A stretch of DNA of 64,000 nucleotides from positions 3,348,001 through 3,412,000 of the forward strand of contig NZ_CP096883.1 in NCBI RefSeq assembly GCF_023273895.1, given 5' to 3'. The notes beneath the pieces are model-generated. The model did not search any database, was not told where the DNA came from, and saw only the letters and a program-made list of their open reading frames with translations. The DNA is from Sphingobacterium sp. PCS056. GTDB lineage: Bacteria > Bacteroidota > Bacteroidia > Sphingobacteriales > Sphingobacteriaceae. This document shows positions 18,042 through 26,917 of this stretch, piece after piece. The position numbers and the translations under genes are program-made. How positions within the stretch are numbered: position 1 is the first letter of the stretch; each line of letters begins with the position of its first letter.

Positions 18042-18360
18042 TTTATTATAATAAACATAATATGAAGTTCGTGCCATTGAACCGATCGATAGTTTTAGAG
18101 TTGCAGCATGGTGGATATGGTAGATGGATGGCTTAGATGATCTGTTGAAGTCGGATGGTACATAAGTATAGATCTACTATAAAGCCTTATGTTTTGTCAT
18201 ATGGTTATGTCTTGATGCCTATCTGAAATAATCAGTTAAAAGTAGAAGTCTTTATCGAAGATAATTATCGTCAAGTTTAATAATAAAAGCTATTGCTACT
18301 GTTAATGCTTGAGGGAATATAAAAGATGTTTTGTAAATTGTGGACACTATTTTAAACAAT

Positions 18361-20235
18361 ATGCGTAGAAAAACTCAAATGATCACCGCGATGATGCTAT
18401 TCTCAACGACGGTTGCCGTAAGTCAGATGAAAGTTCGTGAAGAACTGCCCGAAAAATATAAGTGGGATTTGTCCCATCTTTATGCTACAGATGAAAGTTG
18501 GAAAGAGGAGAAGGAGCGTTTACGACAAAAAATGCAGAAAATAGCCTCGTATAAAGGTAAACTTACGCAGTCCGCTAGCGGGCTTTTAGAAGCGCTTCAG
18601 TTAAGTACTTCACTCATAAAGGAAATGGCCAAGTTATCATCATATGCCTCAATGAAATCTGATCAAGATACCCGCGTAACCAAATATGCGGGAATGAATC
18701 AAGAGCTACAACAGCTTTTTTCAGAATATAGCGCATTAACATCGTATATGGAGCCTGAATTATTGACCTTCAAAGAAGATCAGCTCCAGGCATTTTTTAC
18801 ACAAGAAAAAGAATTGAGCACCTACAAGTTTTACCTGACCGATCTACTTCGTAAGCGTGCGCACAGAGGATCAGAAGAAGTTGAAAAAGTATTAGCATAC
18901 TCTTCCTTGATGTCAGGCAACGCCGCTAATATCTACAGTACCTTTATCAATGCAGAGTTTCCATATCCAGAGGTAGAATTAAATGGCGAATCTGTCAAAC
19001 TCAATGCTGCCAATTTTGCTTTATATAGAGCGAGCGAAAATAGGGAAATTAGGAGTAAAGTATTTGATGCTTATTTTTCCAAATTAAATGAATTTCAACG
19101 TACCCTAGGTGCACAACTTTATGGAAACATCAATGCCGCATTGTTTGCCACGAAAGCCCGCAACTATGAAAGTACATTAAAAATGGCATTGGATGGTGGT
19201 AATATTCCAACCGCTGTTTTTCATAATCTTATCAAAAATGTAAATGGCAATTTAGAAACCTTTCATCGCTATTTAAATCTACGAAAACGTATGATGGGAG
19301 TAGATACCTTGCATTACTATGATTTATACGCACCTCTTGTGGCTAAAGTTGATTTATCCTATACAGTAGAAGAGGCCGAAGAAAATATTTTGAAATCCCT
19401 AAAACCTTTAGGTACTGATTATATAAATGTGTCAAAAAAAGCATTCGGCGAAAGATGGATTGACATGTATCCAAATGAAGGAAAAAGATCAGGAGCATAT
19501 TCCAATGGTTCGGCATACGATGTACATCCCTATATTCTTATGAATTACAATGGAAAGTACAATGACATGTCGACCCTTACCCATGAATTGGGGCATACGA
19601 TGCATAGTTATTTAACCAATAAGAAGCAACATTACGTCAATTCAGATTATTCGATTTTTGTTGCAGAAGTAGCATCGACTTTAAATGAGGAGTTATTGAA
19701 CGATTATATGCTGAAACAGATCAAAGATGATGAAACCCGACTTGCGATTTTGGGAAATTATCTAGAAGGAGCCAAAGGAACACTATTTCGTCAGACTCAG
19801 TTTGCCGAATTTGAATATATGATCCATGAAAAAGTCGGCAAAGGCGAAGCGCTCACAGGTGAAGATTTTGACGAGATGTATTTAGATCTGACCAAACGAT
19901 ATTACGGTCATGATAAAAATATTTGTATCGTTGATGATAATGTGAAATCTGAATGGTCTTATATTCCACATTTTTATTACAATTTTTATGTTTACCAGTA
20001 TGCGACGTCTTTTACGGCATCTACAGCACTTTCCGAAAAAGTGTTACGAGGCACCGACGCTGATCGTCAGAAGTACCTCAATTTCCTTGCTTCGGGAAGT
20101 ACCAAATACCCTGTAGACCTTCTTGTGGATGCTGGTGTCGATATGAATACATCTGAACCTTTTGATCTGACAATTGCTAAAATCAATAAAGTCATAGCAG
20201 AGATGGAAACTATCTTAACCAGATTAGGCAAGTAA
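18361..20235 (+). CDS. pepF: Oligoendopeptidase F, M3B family, with signal peptide
   Basis: A 624-aa zinc endopeptidase that cleaves oligopeptides of roughly 7-17 residues. The zinc motif is THELGHTMH (HExxH), with the third ligand region in FVAEVASTLNEELL about 25 residues later. A long helical N-terminal lobe precedes it. A GTG at 18340 extends the frame by seven residues, but ATG 18361 gives a clean signal peptide (MRRKTQMITAMMLFSTTVAVSQ). The enzyme is therefore probably periplasmic, unlike classical cytosolic PepF. It is followed by one of the strongest terminators in the window. Confidence 0.92.
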   Translation: MRRKTQMITAMMLFSTTVAVSQMKVREELPEKYKWDLSHLYATDESWKEEKERLRQKMQKIASYKGKLTQSASGLLEALQLSTSLIKEMAKLSSYASMKSDQDTRVTKYAGMNQELQQLFSEYSALTSYMEPELLTFKEDQLQAFFTQEKELSTYKFYLTDLLRKRAHRGSEEVEKVLAYSSLMSGNAANIYSTFINAEFPYPEVELNGESVKLNAANFALYRASENREIRSKVFDAYFSKLNEFQRTLGAQLYGNINAALFATKARNYESTLKMALDGGNIPTAVFHNLIKNVNGNLETFHRYLNLRKRMMGVDTLHYYDLYAPLVAKVDLSYTVEEAEENILKSLKPLGTDYINVSKKAFGERWIDMYPNEGKRSGAYSNGSAYDVHPYILMNYNGKYNDMSTLTHELGHTMHSYLTNKKQHYVNSDYSIFVAEVASTLNEELLNDYMLKQIKDDETRLAILGNYLEGAKGTLFRQTQFAEFEYMIHEKVGKGEALTGEDFDEMYLDLTKRYYGHDKNICIVDDNVKSEWSYIPHFYYNFYVYQYATSFTASTALSEKVLRGTDADRQKYLNFLASGSTKYPVDLLVDAGVDMNTSEPFDLTIAKINKVIAEMETILTRLGK

Positions 20236-20248
20236 CTCTACAATTAAA

Positions 20249-20298
20249 TACACCCAAAATAAAAGCCGTAATCATATACGGCTTTTATTTTGGGTGTA
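20249..20298. terminator. Very strong bidirectional terminator
   Basis: A perfect 22-bp inverted repeat with a six-nt loop (ATCATA). The inner stem is AAAAGCCGTA / TACGGCTTTT, giving T-rich 3' ends in both directions. It lies between the convergent pepF and the 135-aa minus-strand gene. Confidence 0.92.
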
Positions 20299-20360
20299 TC
20301 TGAATATTGATGTTATAAAACCGCTTTACTTTGAGGCTGATCTTCTCAGGCCGATATAAA

Positions 20361-20768
20361 TTATAATTTTATAATTCCCTTTTCAATCATTTCCAGCATT
20401 ACTGGTGAAGCATTTTTAAATGTAGGCATTTGTTCAGTAAGGCTTCCTGCATTTTTTTTATTGACTTTAAACGTTAAATCCATTTCTGTCGTAAAAAGCA
20501 AAGCCGTTGTAAAAGGATTTTTAATATAAGAACTTAAAACTGTCAAAGCTTCATCAACCGAGTGGAAGTGCTCTATTTCTTCAGTTTTGTATTTTAAAGT
20601 TAAAGCAAAGTTATATCCTCCGGTATCTAAAATATGAAGTCGCACATAAATATTTTTAAGTTCAGTATCACCCATCGTTTTGGCCAAAGTAAGTTTTGCA
20701 AAAGTTCCTTGGTTGATACTTGATATTATTTGGTCATAAAATTCAACAAAAATAGTCTGATATGGCAT
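20361..20768 (-). CDS. Hypothetical protein downstream of kptA
   Basis: A 135-aa soluble protein of mixed alpha/beta composition (TIFVEFYDQIISSINQGTF, KNIYVRLHILDTGGYNFAL). No signal peptide, membrane helix or known motif. It follows kptA in the same direction after 166 bp, and co-transcription is possible. Function unknown. Confidence 0.6.
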   Translation of the reverse strand: MPYQTIFVEFYDQIISSINQGTFAKLTLAKTMGDTELKNIYVRLHILDTGGYNFALTLKYKTEEIEHFHSVDEALTVLSSYIKNPFTTALLFTTEMDLTFKVNKKNAGSLTEQMPTFKNASPVMLEMIEKGIIKL

Positions 20769-20934
20769 TTTAATATAGTTTGAACTGCAAAATTACACTA
20801 AGTAGTTGACAAGTACCTTCTTTTTTTACAAAAAGAGATTGAATACACCCCAGCTACATACAAATAGTCCAGATGATAGCATATAATAAGACTCAAGGAC
20901 ATCCTCTCTTTTCTACAGCAATCTTATACATTGA

Positions 20935-21477
20935 TTATAAAATTCTCAAATATCGAGCTGGCACTTGTTCTGTGAGCCATACCCCATTTTCTGATAAATA
21001 GAAAGTATACCCATCCTGTGCCATCTGTTGTGCTAAGACCGTTATTATGACTGGTTTTCCATGTCTTTGCCCAACTTTTAAAGCCGTTTCCTTTTCTTTA
21101 CTAAGATGCACGTGTTGACGATTAAGTTTCTCAATCCCGGTTTCCAGAATGGAGGGGACAAATTGTTGTGCTGTACCATGATAAAGCACCAAAGGTGGAG
21201 TTTGAGTTTCTAATGCAAGATCAATAGGTACAGAATGACCTTGATTTGCTCTAATCTTCTGAAAGGAAGGGTCAAAAATAAATCTTTTTTTAGGATTTGT
21301 ATCAACAATCTGTTTTAAGGTGTTAAAATCCAATTCATTATTGTGTTTATTTATTTTTTCAATCAGGTCTGTTGTATCTGCCCAGCCCTGTTCATCCAGG
21401 GTGATACCTATTGCCTCAGGCCGGTGACGAAGAACTAAACTTAAAAATTTGCTTATATGTTTATATTTGTCAGTCAT
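20935..21477 (-). CDS. kptA: RNA 2'-phosphotransferase (Tpt1/KptA)
   Basis: A 180-aa member of the Tpt1/KptA family, which transfers an internal RNA 2'-phosphate to NAD+, releasing nicotinamide and ADP-ribose 1'',2''-cyclic phosphate. Family motifs seen are FLSLVLRHRPEAIGI at the N-terminus, IRANQGHS, LYHGT and RQHVHLS, which form the NAD and RNA binding site. The length is typical. Bacteria lack the eukaryotic tRNA-splicing pathway that makes the substrate, so the native role is open. The upstream gap holds a possible 41-aa membrane peptide gene. Confidence 0.92.
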   Translation of the reverse strand: MTDKYKHISKFLSLVLRHRPEAIGITLDEQGWADTTDLIEKINKHNNELDFNTLKQIVDTNPKKRFIFDPSFQKIRANQGHSVPIDLALETQTPPLVLYHGTAQQFVPSILETGIEKLNRQHVHLSKEKETALKVGQRHGKPVIITVLAQQMAQDGYTFYLSENGVWLTEQVPARYLRIL

Positions 21478-21560
21478 TTTTTATAAATTCTTAAGAAGTT
21501 AAAATTGATTGGCTTTATCTTTTTACAGGGAAACGGATATTATATGGAGTATGATTACTG

Positions 21561-21686
21561 TTAGGTAAATTGATTCTCGCCTTCGTAATTTAAAATGAGT
21601 TTTCTTTTTTTTAAAGCACGAGCAGATACCCAAGCACCCATAGACAGTAAATTGAGTGAAATAATAATAGCAAATGACATCATCAT
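21561..21686 (-). CDS. Possible 41-aa single-pass membrane peptide
   Basis: A short minus-strand frame upstream of kptA, with three tandem ATGs, a hydrophobic segment (SFAIIISLNLLSMGAWV) and a basic, polar tail (ALKKRKLILNYEGENQFT). The hydrophobic-then-positive layout is that of a small inner-membrane protein. There is no family match and no obvious ribosome site, so it may be chance. Confidence 0.35.
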   Translation of the reverse strand: MMMSFAIIISLNLLSMGAWVSARALKKRKLILNYEGENQFT

Positions 21687-21827
21687 TGATGTTTTTGTCT
21701 TTTAAAAATATAGTTTTTCTAAGAAATTAAAGCTAAAATAAAAAGATATTTTTGATTTCTGATAGATAAAATAAAGATCGTATTTGAAAACCGATCTGTG
21801 AGCCTACAAGTTCATCATTAAAAATCA

Positions 21828-22047
21828 AAAGGGCCTAATTTTCATTAGACCCTTTATCCTGACGTTTAATTGTACAGTAATCTATTATGTTTCTTATTGT
21901 TTCCTCTTTTTTGTTTCATTATCCAAGGCATTTTACATGCATATTTGGTTTTTTTTACTGTACCACGTCGTTTATGTTTTATGCTTCCAAAAGCATATTT
22001 ATTATCTTTAGTATGATAAGAACACCTGTTATTTAAAAAAGTTCAAA
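21828..22047 (-). repeat. Dispersed element, copy 1 (possible small RNA or decayed small gene) with terminator
   Basis: About 220 bp that recur at 47746-47965. Read on the minus strand, both copies begin with a conserved TTGAACT/TTTTAA/ACAGGTGTTCTTAT stretch. Both carry the block GTTTC-CTCTTTTTTGTTTC (plus-strand sense) and end in the same hairpin AAAGGG-C-CTAAT / ATTAG-A-CCCTTT (21828-21839 and 21844-21855), with a T-rich 3' side on the minus strand. In this copy a frame of about 47 codons, rich in Lys/Arg (KHKRRGTVKKTKYACKM), is open up to the terminator but has no ATG at its head. Copy 2 has stops in that frame. It could be a structured RNA or a decayed gene. Confidence 0.55.
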
Positions 22048-22091
22048 AATATGACTAGATTTTTTTAAATTACTCGCAAATAACATAAATT

Positions 22092-22655
22092 TTGAAACCA
22101 TCAATTTTACAAATCAGTCAATTGCTAACAGATCGATTGACACTGATTCCATATACTATACCTATATGTACGCATATATTAAATCAAGAATTTGATTTTT
22201 TAAAGAAGATGAATCTGAGAAAAGGTAGAGGTTGGCCTGATGATGATGTGCTGGAAACTTTACCAAAAATAATCAACAATCTTTCCGAAATTGGAGCACC
22301 CACAGGATTCGAATCGTGGATGATTATTAAAAATGAAACATTGGAAATAATTGGCGATATTGGTTTTAAGGGATTTAATCAAAAAGAACAACTTATAGAT
22401 CTCGGATATGGGATTATACTTGGAGAACGAAGACAGGGATATGCTGAGGAAGCCGCAAAAGTTCTTATAGGATGGGCTTTTAAACAAAGCAACGTAAAAG
22501 AAATTACGGCACAATGTCTTATTGGCAATGTAAGTTCAATCCATCTTCTGCAAAAGTTAAATTTTAAGCAAATCAAGAGAGAAAATTGTTTTTTGTTCTG
22601 GTCGCTTCCATCAAGTAATCAAATCGTCACAGGTAAAGGCCAAACATTTAATTAG
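22092..22655 (+). CDS. GNAT family N-acetyltransferase (RimJ-like)
   Basis: A 187-aa acetyltransferase. The N-terminus LLTDRLTLIPYT is typical of the RimJ/RimL branch. The acetyl-CoA pyrophosphate loop is GERRQGYAEEA (RxxGxA), followed by the GNAT strand-helix NVSSIHLLQKLNF. The start used is TTG 22092, because the next ATG is about 40 residues inside and would delete the first strand. The substrate is unknown; the branch acetylates protein N-termini, antibiotics or small metabolites. Confidence 0.82.
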   Translation: MKPSILQISQLLTDRLTLIPYTIPICTHILNQEFDFLKKMNLRKGRGWPDDDVLETLPKIINNLSEIGAPTGFESWMIIKNETLEIIGDIGFKGFNQKEQLIDLGYGIILGERRQGYAEEAAKVLIGWAFKQSNVKEITAQCLIGNVSSIHLLQKLNFKQIKRENCFLFWSLPSSNQIVTGKGQTFN

Positions 22656-23006
22656 GCGTTACCAGCAAATACCGATAGTTATATTTGATATAAAGCTTTG
22701 TTTTTTTTGTGGCAGTCAATTAGTCTCTTGTGGCACTGGTACAAAAATAGATTCTATTTATTAGCCGGTGATATTATATGTGGGTTGACAAATTATTTAA
22801 ATACAGTGTGTTACGGCTATTCAGGCTGTTACTGGAAAATATCGCAAGTGACGCGCTTATTTTTTGACTCTTCTGTATATTTTTTACTTTCTGCGCTTAG
22901 CATTTATAATATTGCGAACACAAAAACTTTTAGTTTTCATATTTGTTTTACACAGATCAGATATTATTTATATTTTTAATCTCATAATCTGTTATAGAGA
23001 TAGAGC
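22656..23006. other. Intergenic stretch, nothing recognised
   Basis: About 350 bp before the zinc-ribbon gene. A 93-codon frame (22698-22979) is hydrophobic and aromatic-rich but lacks a convincing start or family, and was not accepted. It presumably holds the promoter for the following three-gene operon. Confidence 0.45.
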
Positions 23007-24386
23007 ATGGCAAAACAAATTAAGGCGTTAAAGTGTCCACATTGTGGTAGTGTTAAGAAGCAAAATATTAAAGAAGACCATTATATCTGTAACAATTGCG
23101 GTACCGAGTATTTTCTTGATAATGATGATATCAATGTCAATGTAAAACATGAATACGGAAAATCTAATGGTCTTGATCCAAAAGCAAAAAAATATCTTCT
23201 ATTAGCTGTAGCAGGAGTTTTGTTTTTTGTCGTTTTTTCTAACCTCATCAGAAACTGTGGAAACAATAGTGGCAGATCTTTCAAAGCTGTTGATTCCGAT
23301 GATTCACCAAAGAAAAAAGAATATGTAGATCGGGTGAAAGAGTATTTAGCTTTTACAGCATATAATACCAAAAGTCCAATGTTGCTTTTTATTATCACCC
23401 GCAGCAAGGACGGCTATACGAGAGAAGGAGCCGAATATTTTGCCCGATTTTATGATCCATTAAAAGAAAAAACAATCAATGATATTCCGCTTGCAGGTTG
23501 GAAAGATGATTATTATATCCGAAGTCGTGTTTTCAGCGATGGTAACTACTACATCTGTGCCGATAAGAGTAATAAGGTCTATAAAATTGATCCAGCAAAA
23601 AATGAAGTAGTTGATATGACAAATACTTTTTTTGCTGACGTACCTGAGTTCTCTTCAGGTATCGCAACCTTAAAATTTACACAAGATCGAGAAGGTGACG
23701 GTTTTAATATCATGACCAATGATGGGAAAGAATATTACTATTATCCATTGGTCAGAAAGATTTACAAGGATCATTCTGAAAGACGTGAAGCGGGAACAGG
23801 ACTTTCCAGTTTATTATCAGGCGCAAGCACATCTATATATTATACTTTTTCCGAAAAAAGTAGAGATTATCCAGAAGAAAAAATTCAGCTAATTAAATAC
23901 TGGTATAAAAATAATCCAGGTTATCCCATTATGCTACCTTATAGTCATCAGGTAAGCTGGCAGAAGGTGTTTCAATATCCTAAGAAATCGGGTGTCTATT
24001 ATGGATCGTTTCCATTTACGAAGAAATTGGTAATAGAGCCACGGATTATAAAATTTATTGATCTCACCCCTGGCCGTCTATATTTCAAAGCCAATATCGC
24101 TTATCAAGATAGCACAAATTTGTATATCACAGGACTCCCAGATGCTAATCCAGAAGGCAAAACATTCATCCAGAAGATAGATACAGAAACCGGGAAAATT
24201 ATTTGGAGCTATATGCCAAACAGTGATAATTATTCTATAGAGAGTGAGATGTATGGTTATGATGGGGGACTAGTCTTTAGCTATTATGACCGAGCAACCA
24301 GTGGAAGCACCAATCGAATTATCATTATAGCAAATGATGGTACAGTACTAAAAGACATGGAGAGAGATGAAATTTTTAAAAGATAA
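23007..24386 (+). CDS. Zinc-ribbon membrane protein with large extracytoplasmic domain
   Basis: A 459-aa protein. At the N-terminus there is a zinc ribbon (CPHC at about residues 10-13 and CNNC at about 28-31), then one membrane helix (KYLLLAVAGVLFFVVFSNLI, about 63-82). A large C-terminal domain has PQQ- or Kelch-like strands (NGKEYYYYPL, QKIDTETGKIIWSYMP) that could form a beta-propeller. The ribbon-plus-membrane layout recalls B. subtilis YdjG. It heads an operon: the SPFH gene follows after 3 nt, and a small membrane protein after that. Confidence 0.72.
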   Translation: MAKQIKALKCPHCGSVKKQNIKEDHYICNNCGTEYFLDNDDINVNVKHEYGKSNGLDPKAKKYLLLAVAGVLFFVVFSNLIRNCGNNSGRSFKAVDSDDSPKKKEYVDRVKEYLAFTAYNTKSPMLLFIITRSKDGYTREGAEYFARFYDPLKEKTINDIPLAGWKDDYYIRSRVFSDGNYYICADKSNKVYKIDPAKNEVVDMTNTFFADVPEFSSGIATLKFTQDREGDGFNIMTNDGKEYYYYPLVRKIYKDHSERREAGTGLSSLLSGASTSIYYTFSEKSRDYPEEKIQLIKYWYKNNPGYPIMLPYSHQVSWQKVFQYPKKSGVYYGSFPFTKKLVIEPRIIKFIDLTPGRLYFKANIAYQDSTNLYITGLPDANPEGKTFIQKIDTETGKIIWSYMPNSDNYSIESEMYGYDGGLVFSYYDRATSGSTNRIIIIANDGTVLKDMERDEIFKR

Positions 24387-24389
24387 TAT

Positions 24390-25394
24390 ATGGGACTATT
24401 TAATTTTTTCAAGAAGCAAATTGCTACAGTCATAGCATGGCAACCTCAGGATCATAATTTGTTGGTGTGGAGGTATAAAGCTGCTACTGACGAAATTAAA
24501 AATGCAAGTAAATTGATTATTTCGCCAGGGCAAGGATGTGTTTTGGTGTATGAAGGCAAGATTACAGATGTAATCGATCAAGAGGGAGTCTACAATATCC
24601 GTACAGATAATCATCCGTTTATTACTTCACTGCTCAAAGTTGCTCAACTGTTTGAAAGTGAGCACAAAATGGGGCTTTATTATTATCGAAAAGCAGAAGT
24701 GTTGAATCAGGGATGGGGAACATCATCACCTATCAAGTATTTTGATGAATATTACAAAATTCCGATCCAGCTCTCTGCTTATGGTAATTTCTCTTATCGC
24801 ATCAACGATGCAGCGAAATTTTTCACAGACTATGTCGGTACACAAGATATCTATAAGGTAGAGACTTTTCGCGATGTAGTACAATCTCGTATTATACAAG
24901 TCTTAACTTCATATTTTGCGAAGGAAAAATTATCTTTTATCGATATTGATGCCCAAATCGATCGTTTGTCGCGAGATATCAAAGAGCGGCTGATACAGGA
25001 TTTGGAAGCATTTGGTATTCAACTCAATGATTTTAGGATCGAAGGAAATTCTTTTGACCAAGATACACAAGATCGTATTGGCAAGATTGCAGATATAACA
25101 GCAGATAGCTTTGCCGCATCAGAAGGTGGTCTCAGCTACGTAGAATTGGAAAAACTACGCGCTTTGCGTGATGCAGCAAATAATGAGGGCGGCTTAGCAG
25201 GTGCAGGAGTTGGACTAGGCGCAGGAATGAGTCTTGGAAAAGTATTTAGTAATTCCATTGATGAAGTTACGCAGCCGAAGATCGGTGCAGATCCCATAGA
25301 GCAATTGCGGAAACTAAAACTCTTACTCGATGAAAATATTATTTCGCAGGAAGAATTTGATCAGAAGAAAAAAGAGTATCTAAATAAATTTTAA
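24390..25394 (+). CDS. SPFH domain protein with C-terminal SHOCT module
   Basis: A 334-aa protein of the YdjI ('virion core protein') type of SPFH/band-7 proteins. The SPFH fold runs from about residue 30 to 215 (SPGQGCVLVYEGKITDVIDQEG, YKIPIQLSAYGNFSYRIND). A glycine-rich linker follows (about 270-285), and the end is a SHOCT motif (DPIEQLRKLKLLLDENIISQEEFDQKKKEYL). There is no membrane helix, so membrane association would be peripheral or through its partner. In B. subtilis the related YdjI recruits a PspA homologue to stressed membrane; no PspA gene is adjacent here. Translationally close to both neighbours. Confidence 0.82.
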   Translation: MGLFNFFKKQIATVIAWQPQDHNLLVWRYKAATDEIKNASKLIISPGQGCVLVYEGKITDVIDQEGVYNIRTDNHPFITSLLKVAQLFESEHKMGLYYYRKAEVLNQGWGTSSPIKYFDEYYKIPIQLSAYGNFSYRINDAAKFFTDYVGTQDIYKVETFRDVVQSRIIQVLTSYFAKEKLSFIDIDAQIDRLSRDIKERLIQDLEAFGIQLNDFRIEGNSFDQDTQDRIGKIADITADSFAASEGGLSYVELEKLRALRDAANNEGGLAGAGVGLGAGMSLGKVFSNSIDEVTQPKIGADPIEQLRKLKLLLDENIISQEEFDQKKKEYLNKF

Positions 25395-25397
25395 TCG

Positions 25398-25619
25398 ATG
25401 AAGCATTTTATTACATTTCTATTCGTAGCCTCTCTACTCATTTTGGGATTTATTGCATTGAATTACATTTGGCATTGGATTCCGATAGATTACACGGGAC
25501 TTATAAAAGTGTTTATATCCGTCCTAGTCCTCATTTTTATTGGTACAGGACTTGCGATGGTCATTAGTGCAGCGTATGGTCGAAAAGACAATCAACAGGA
25601 CGTAGGAAAAAAAGATTAA
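25398..25619 (+). CDS. Small two-helix membrane protein
   Basis: A 73-aa protein with two predicted membrane helices (FITFLFVASLLILGFIAL and VFISVLVLIFIGTGLAMVI) and a polar, charged C-terminal tail. It starts 3 nt after the SPFH gene and closes the operon. It is probably a membrane partner of the SPFH protein. No family recognised. Confidence 0.65.
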   Translation: MKHFITFLFVASLLILGFIALNYIWHWIPIDYTGLIKVFISVLVLIFIGTGLAMVISAAYGRKDNQQDVGKKD

Positions 25620-26153
25620 TATTTTCAACCACCAAATCTCTGGAAAGAAATGACGATGGTTTGCTCGAAAATAATCTATCAAATCATAGATATATGACGC
25701 TGCACATGTGTGGTATCATTTCATTTGTACTACTCTATAAAATAAAATATCCAAAAAGCTGCTTAATCTTTATTGGTATATCTTATTGATCATACGATCG
25801 CGCTGCGTTATTTGTTAGAAAATGCTTACTGTAGTTTTCAATTTTTGCAATGCATAGATCCCTTAATTTATAATTGATTCTTAAGAATCCACCTGATGGA
25901 TCCCCTCGATACCAAGATATAATGACCGTATATTTTTTATTTTAATAGTAGTTACTAAAAGTCTCAAACAAATTCCACTTCAATTTTGTTTTCCTATTGA
26001 AATATAGCCATAAATATAGATCACATCATACGGATAATACGAATATTTTTAATGAGCCACTTGAAAATGATTTTTATATGAACAATGCTCATCCATTTGG
26101 AAGTGCATTTAAAAATAAAATTTAAAGAAATTAAATTGCTAAAATTTACAATT
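25620..26153. other. Intergenic stretch, nothing recognised
   Basis: About 530 bp of AT-rich DNA between the SPFH operon and the next lipoprotein gene. No coding frame, strong hairpin or repeat was seen. Confidence 0.45.
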
Positions 26154-26789
26154 ATGAGAAAATTATTTTTACAAATAAGCACCATCGTGCTTATCTTTTC
26201 CAGTTGCGCAACTAATAGTATGATTACTGGATCTTGGCGTGATCAATCTATTGATCTTAAGAAATACAGTAGGATATTTGTTGCTGTTATGACAGATAAT
26301 GTACCTGCGCGACAAAAAGTGGAAGATGAAATTTCTTCATCTTTAAAATCATTAGGGTTAACAACTGTTAAAAGTATAGATGTGTTTCCTCCCAATCTTA
26401 CAAATATGGGTCCCAAACGTTCTGATTTTGCTATGCAAAAAGTTGCTGCGACCAATAGTGATGCTATATTGACTATTGCTTTGATAGATTCCAAGTCAGA
26501 ATCTAAATATGTTCCGAATGTATCAGTTTACCCTGTAAATTCTTTTGGATACTATAGAACATTTGGTGGTTATTATGATTTTTGGTATGGCAATCTTTAT
26601 AATAATGGGTATTATACCACAGAGAATACTTACTATATTGAAACAAATCTATATGATGCGAGTTCAGGAAAGCTCGTTTGGTCGACCCAGTCCGAAAGTT
26701 ACAATCCAGGCTCTTTGGATAGTTTTCTATCAGGTTACAAAAAAGCAATGACTAAACAGTTAAAGAAAGATAATTTAATTACTGATTAG
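26154..26789 (+). CDS. Lipoprotein, DUF4136-like
   Basis: A 211-aa lipoprotein starting at ATG 26154 (MRKLFLQISTIVLIFSSCA, lipobox FSSC). The frame extends 23 codons further upstream, but that part is not signal-like. The mature part has GSWRDQSIDLKKYSRIFVAV, a central aromatic loop rich in Tyr and Gly (about residues 130-165), and the strand ETNLYDASSGKLVWSTQSE. This pattern fits the DUF4136/SCPU-type small envelope lipoproteins common in Bacteroidota. Family placement is by pattern memory and is tentative. Confidence 0.7.
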   Translation: MRKLFLQISTIVLIFSSCATNSMITGSWRDQSIDLKKYSRIFVAVMTDNVPARQKVEDEISSSLKSLGLTTVKSIDVFPPNLTNMGPKRSDFAMQKVAATNSDAILTIALIDSKSESKYVPNVSVYPVNSFGYYRTFGGYYDFWYGNLYNNGYYTTENTYYIETNLYDASSGKLVWSTQSESYNPGSLDSFLSGYKKAMTKQLKKDNLITD

Positions 26790-26804
26790 GGTATAACTTA
26801 TATG

Positions 26805-26837
26805 AGCGGAAGTAAATGGATCGTGATCACTTCCGCT
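26805..26837 (+). terminator. Hairpin after the DUF4136-like lipoprotein gene
   Basis: Nine-bp perfect stem AGCGGAAGT / ACTTCCGCT with a 15-nt loop, 15 nt after the stop codon. Only a short T/A-rich tail follows. The PAP2 gene converges from the other side. Confidence 0.65.
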
Positions 26838-26917
26838 TCTAAATGAATAAAATCGATATACCGATGCTAACGTAAACGGACATCGTACTGCCTTGTGCTC
26901 AGAAATCAAATAATGAA

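Noticed and set aside
22698..22979. 93-codon hydrophobic frame as a membrane protein gene
   Set aside because: No clear start or ribosome site, aromatic-rich composition expected from AT-rich noncoding DNA, no family.
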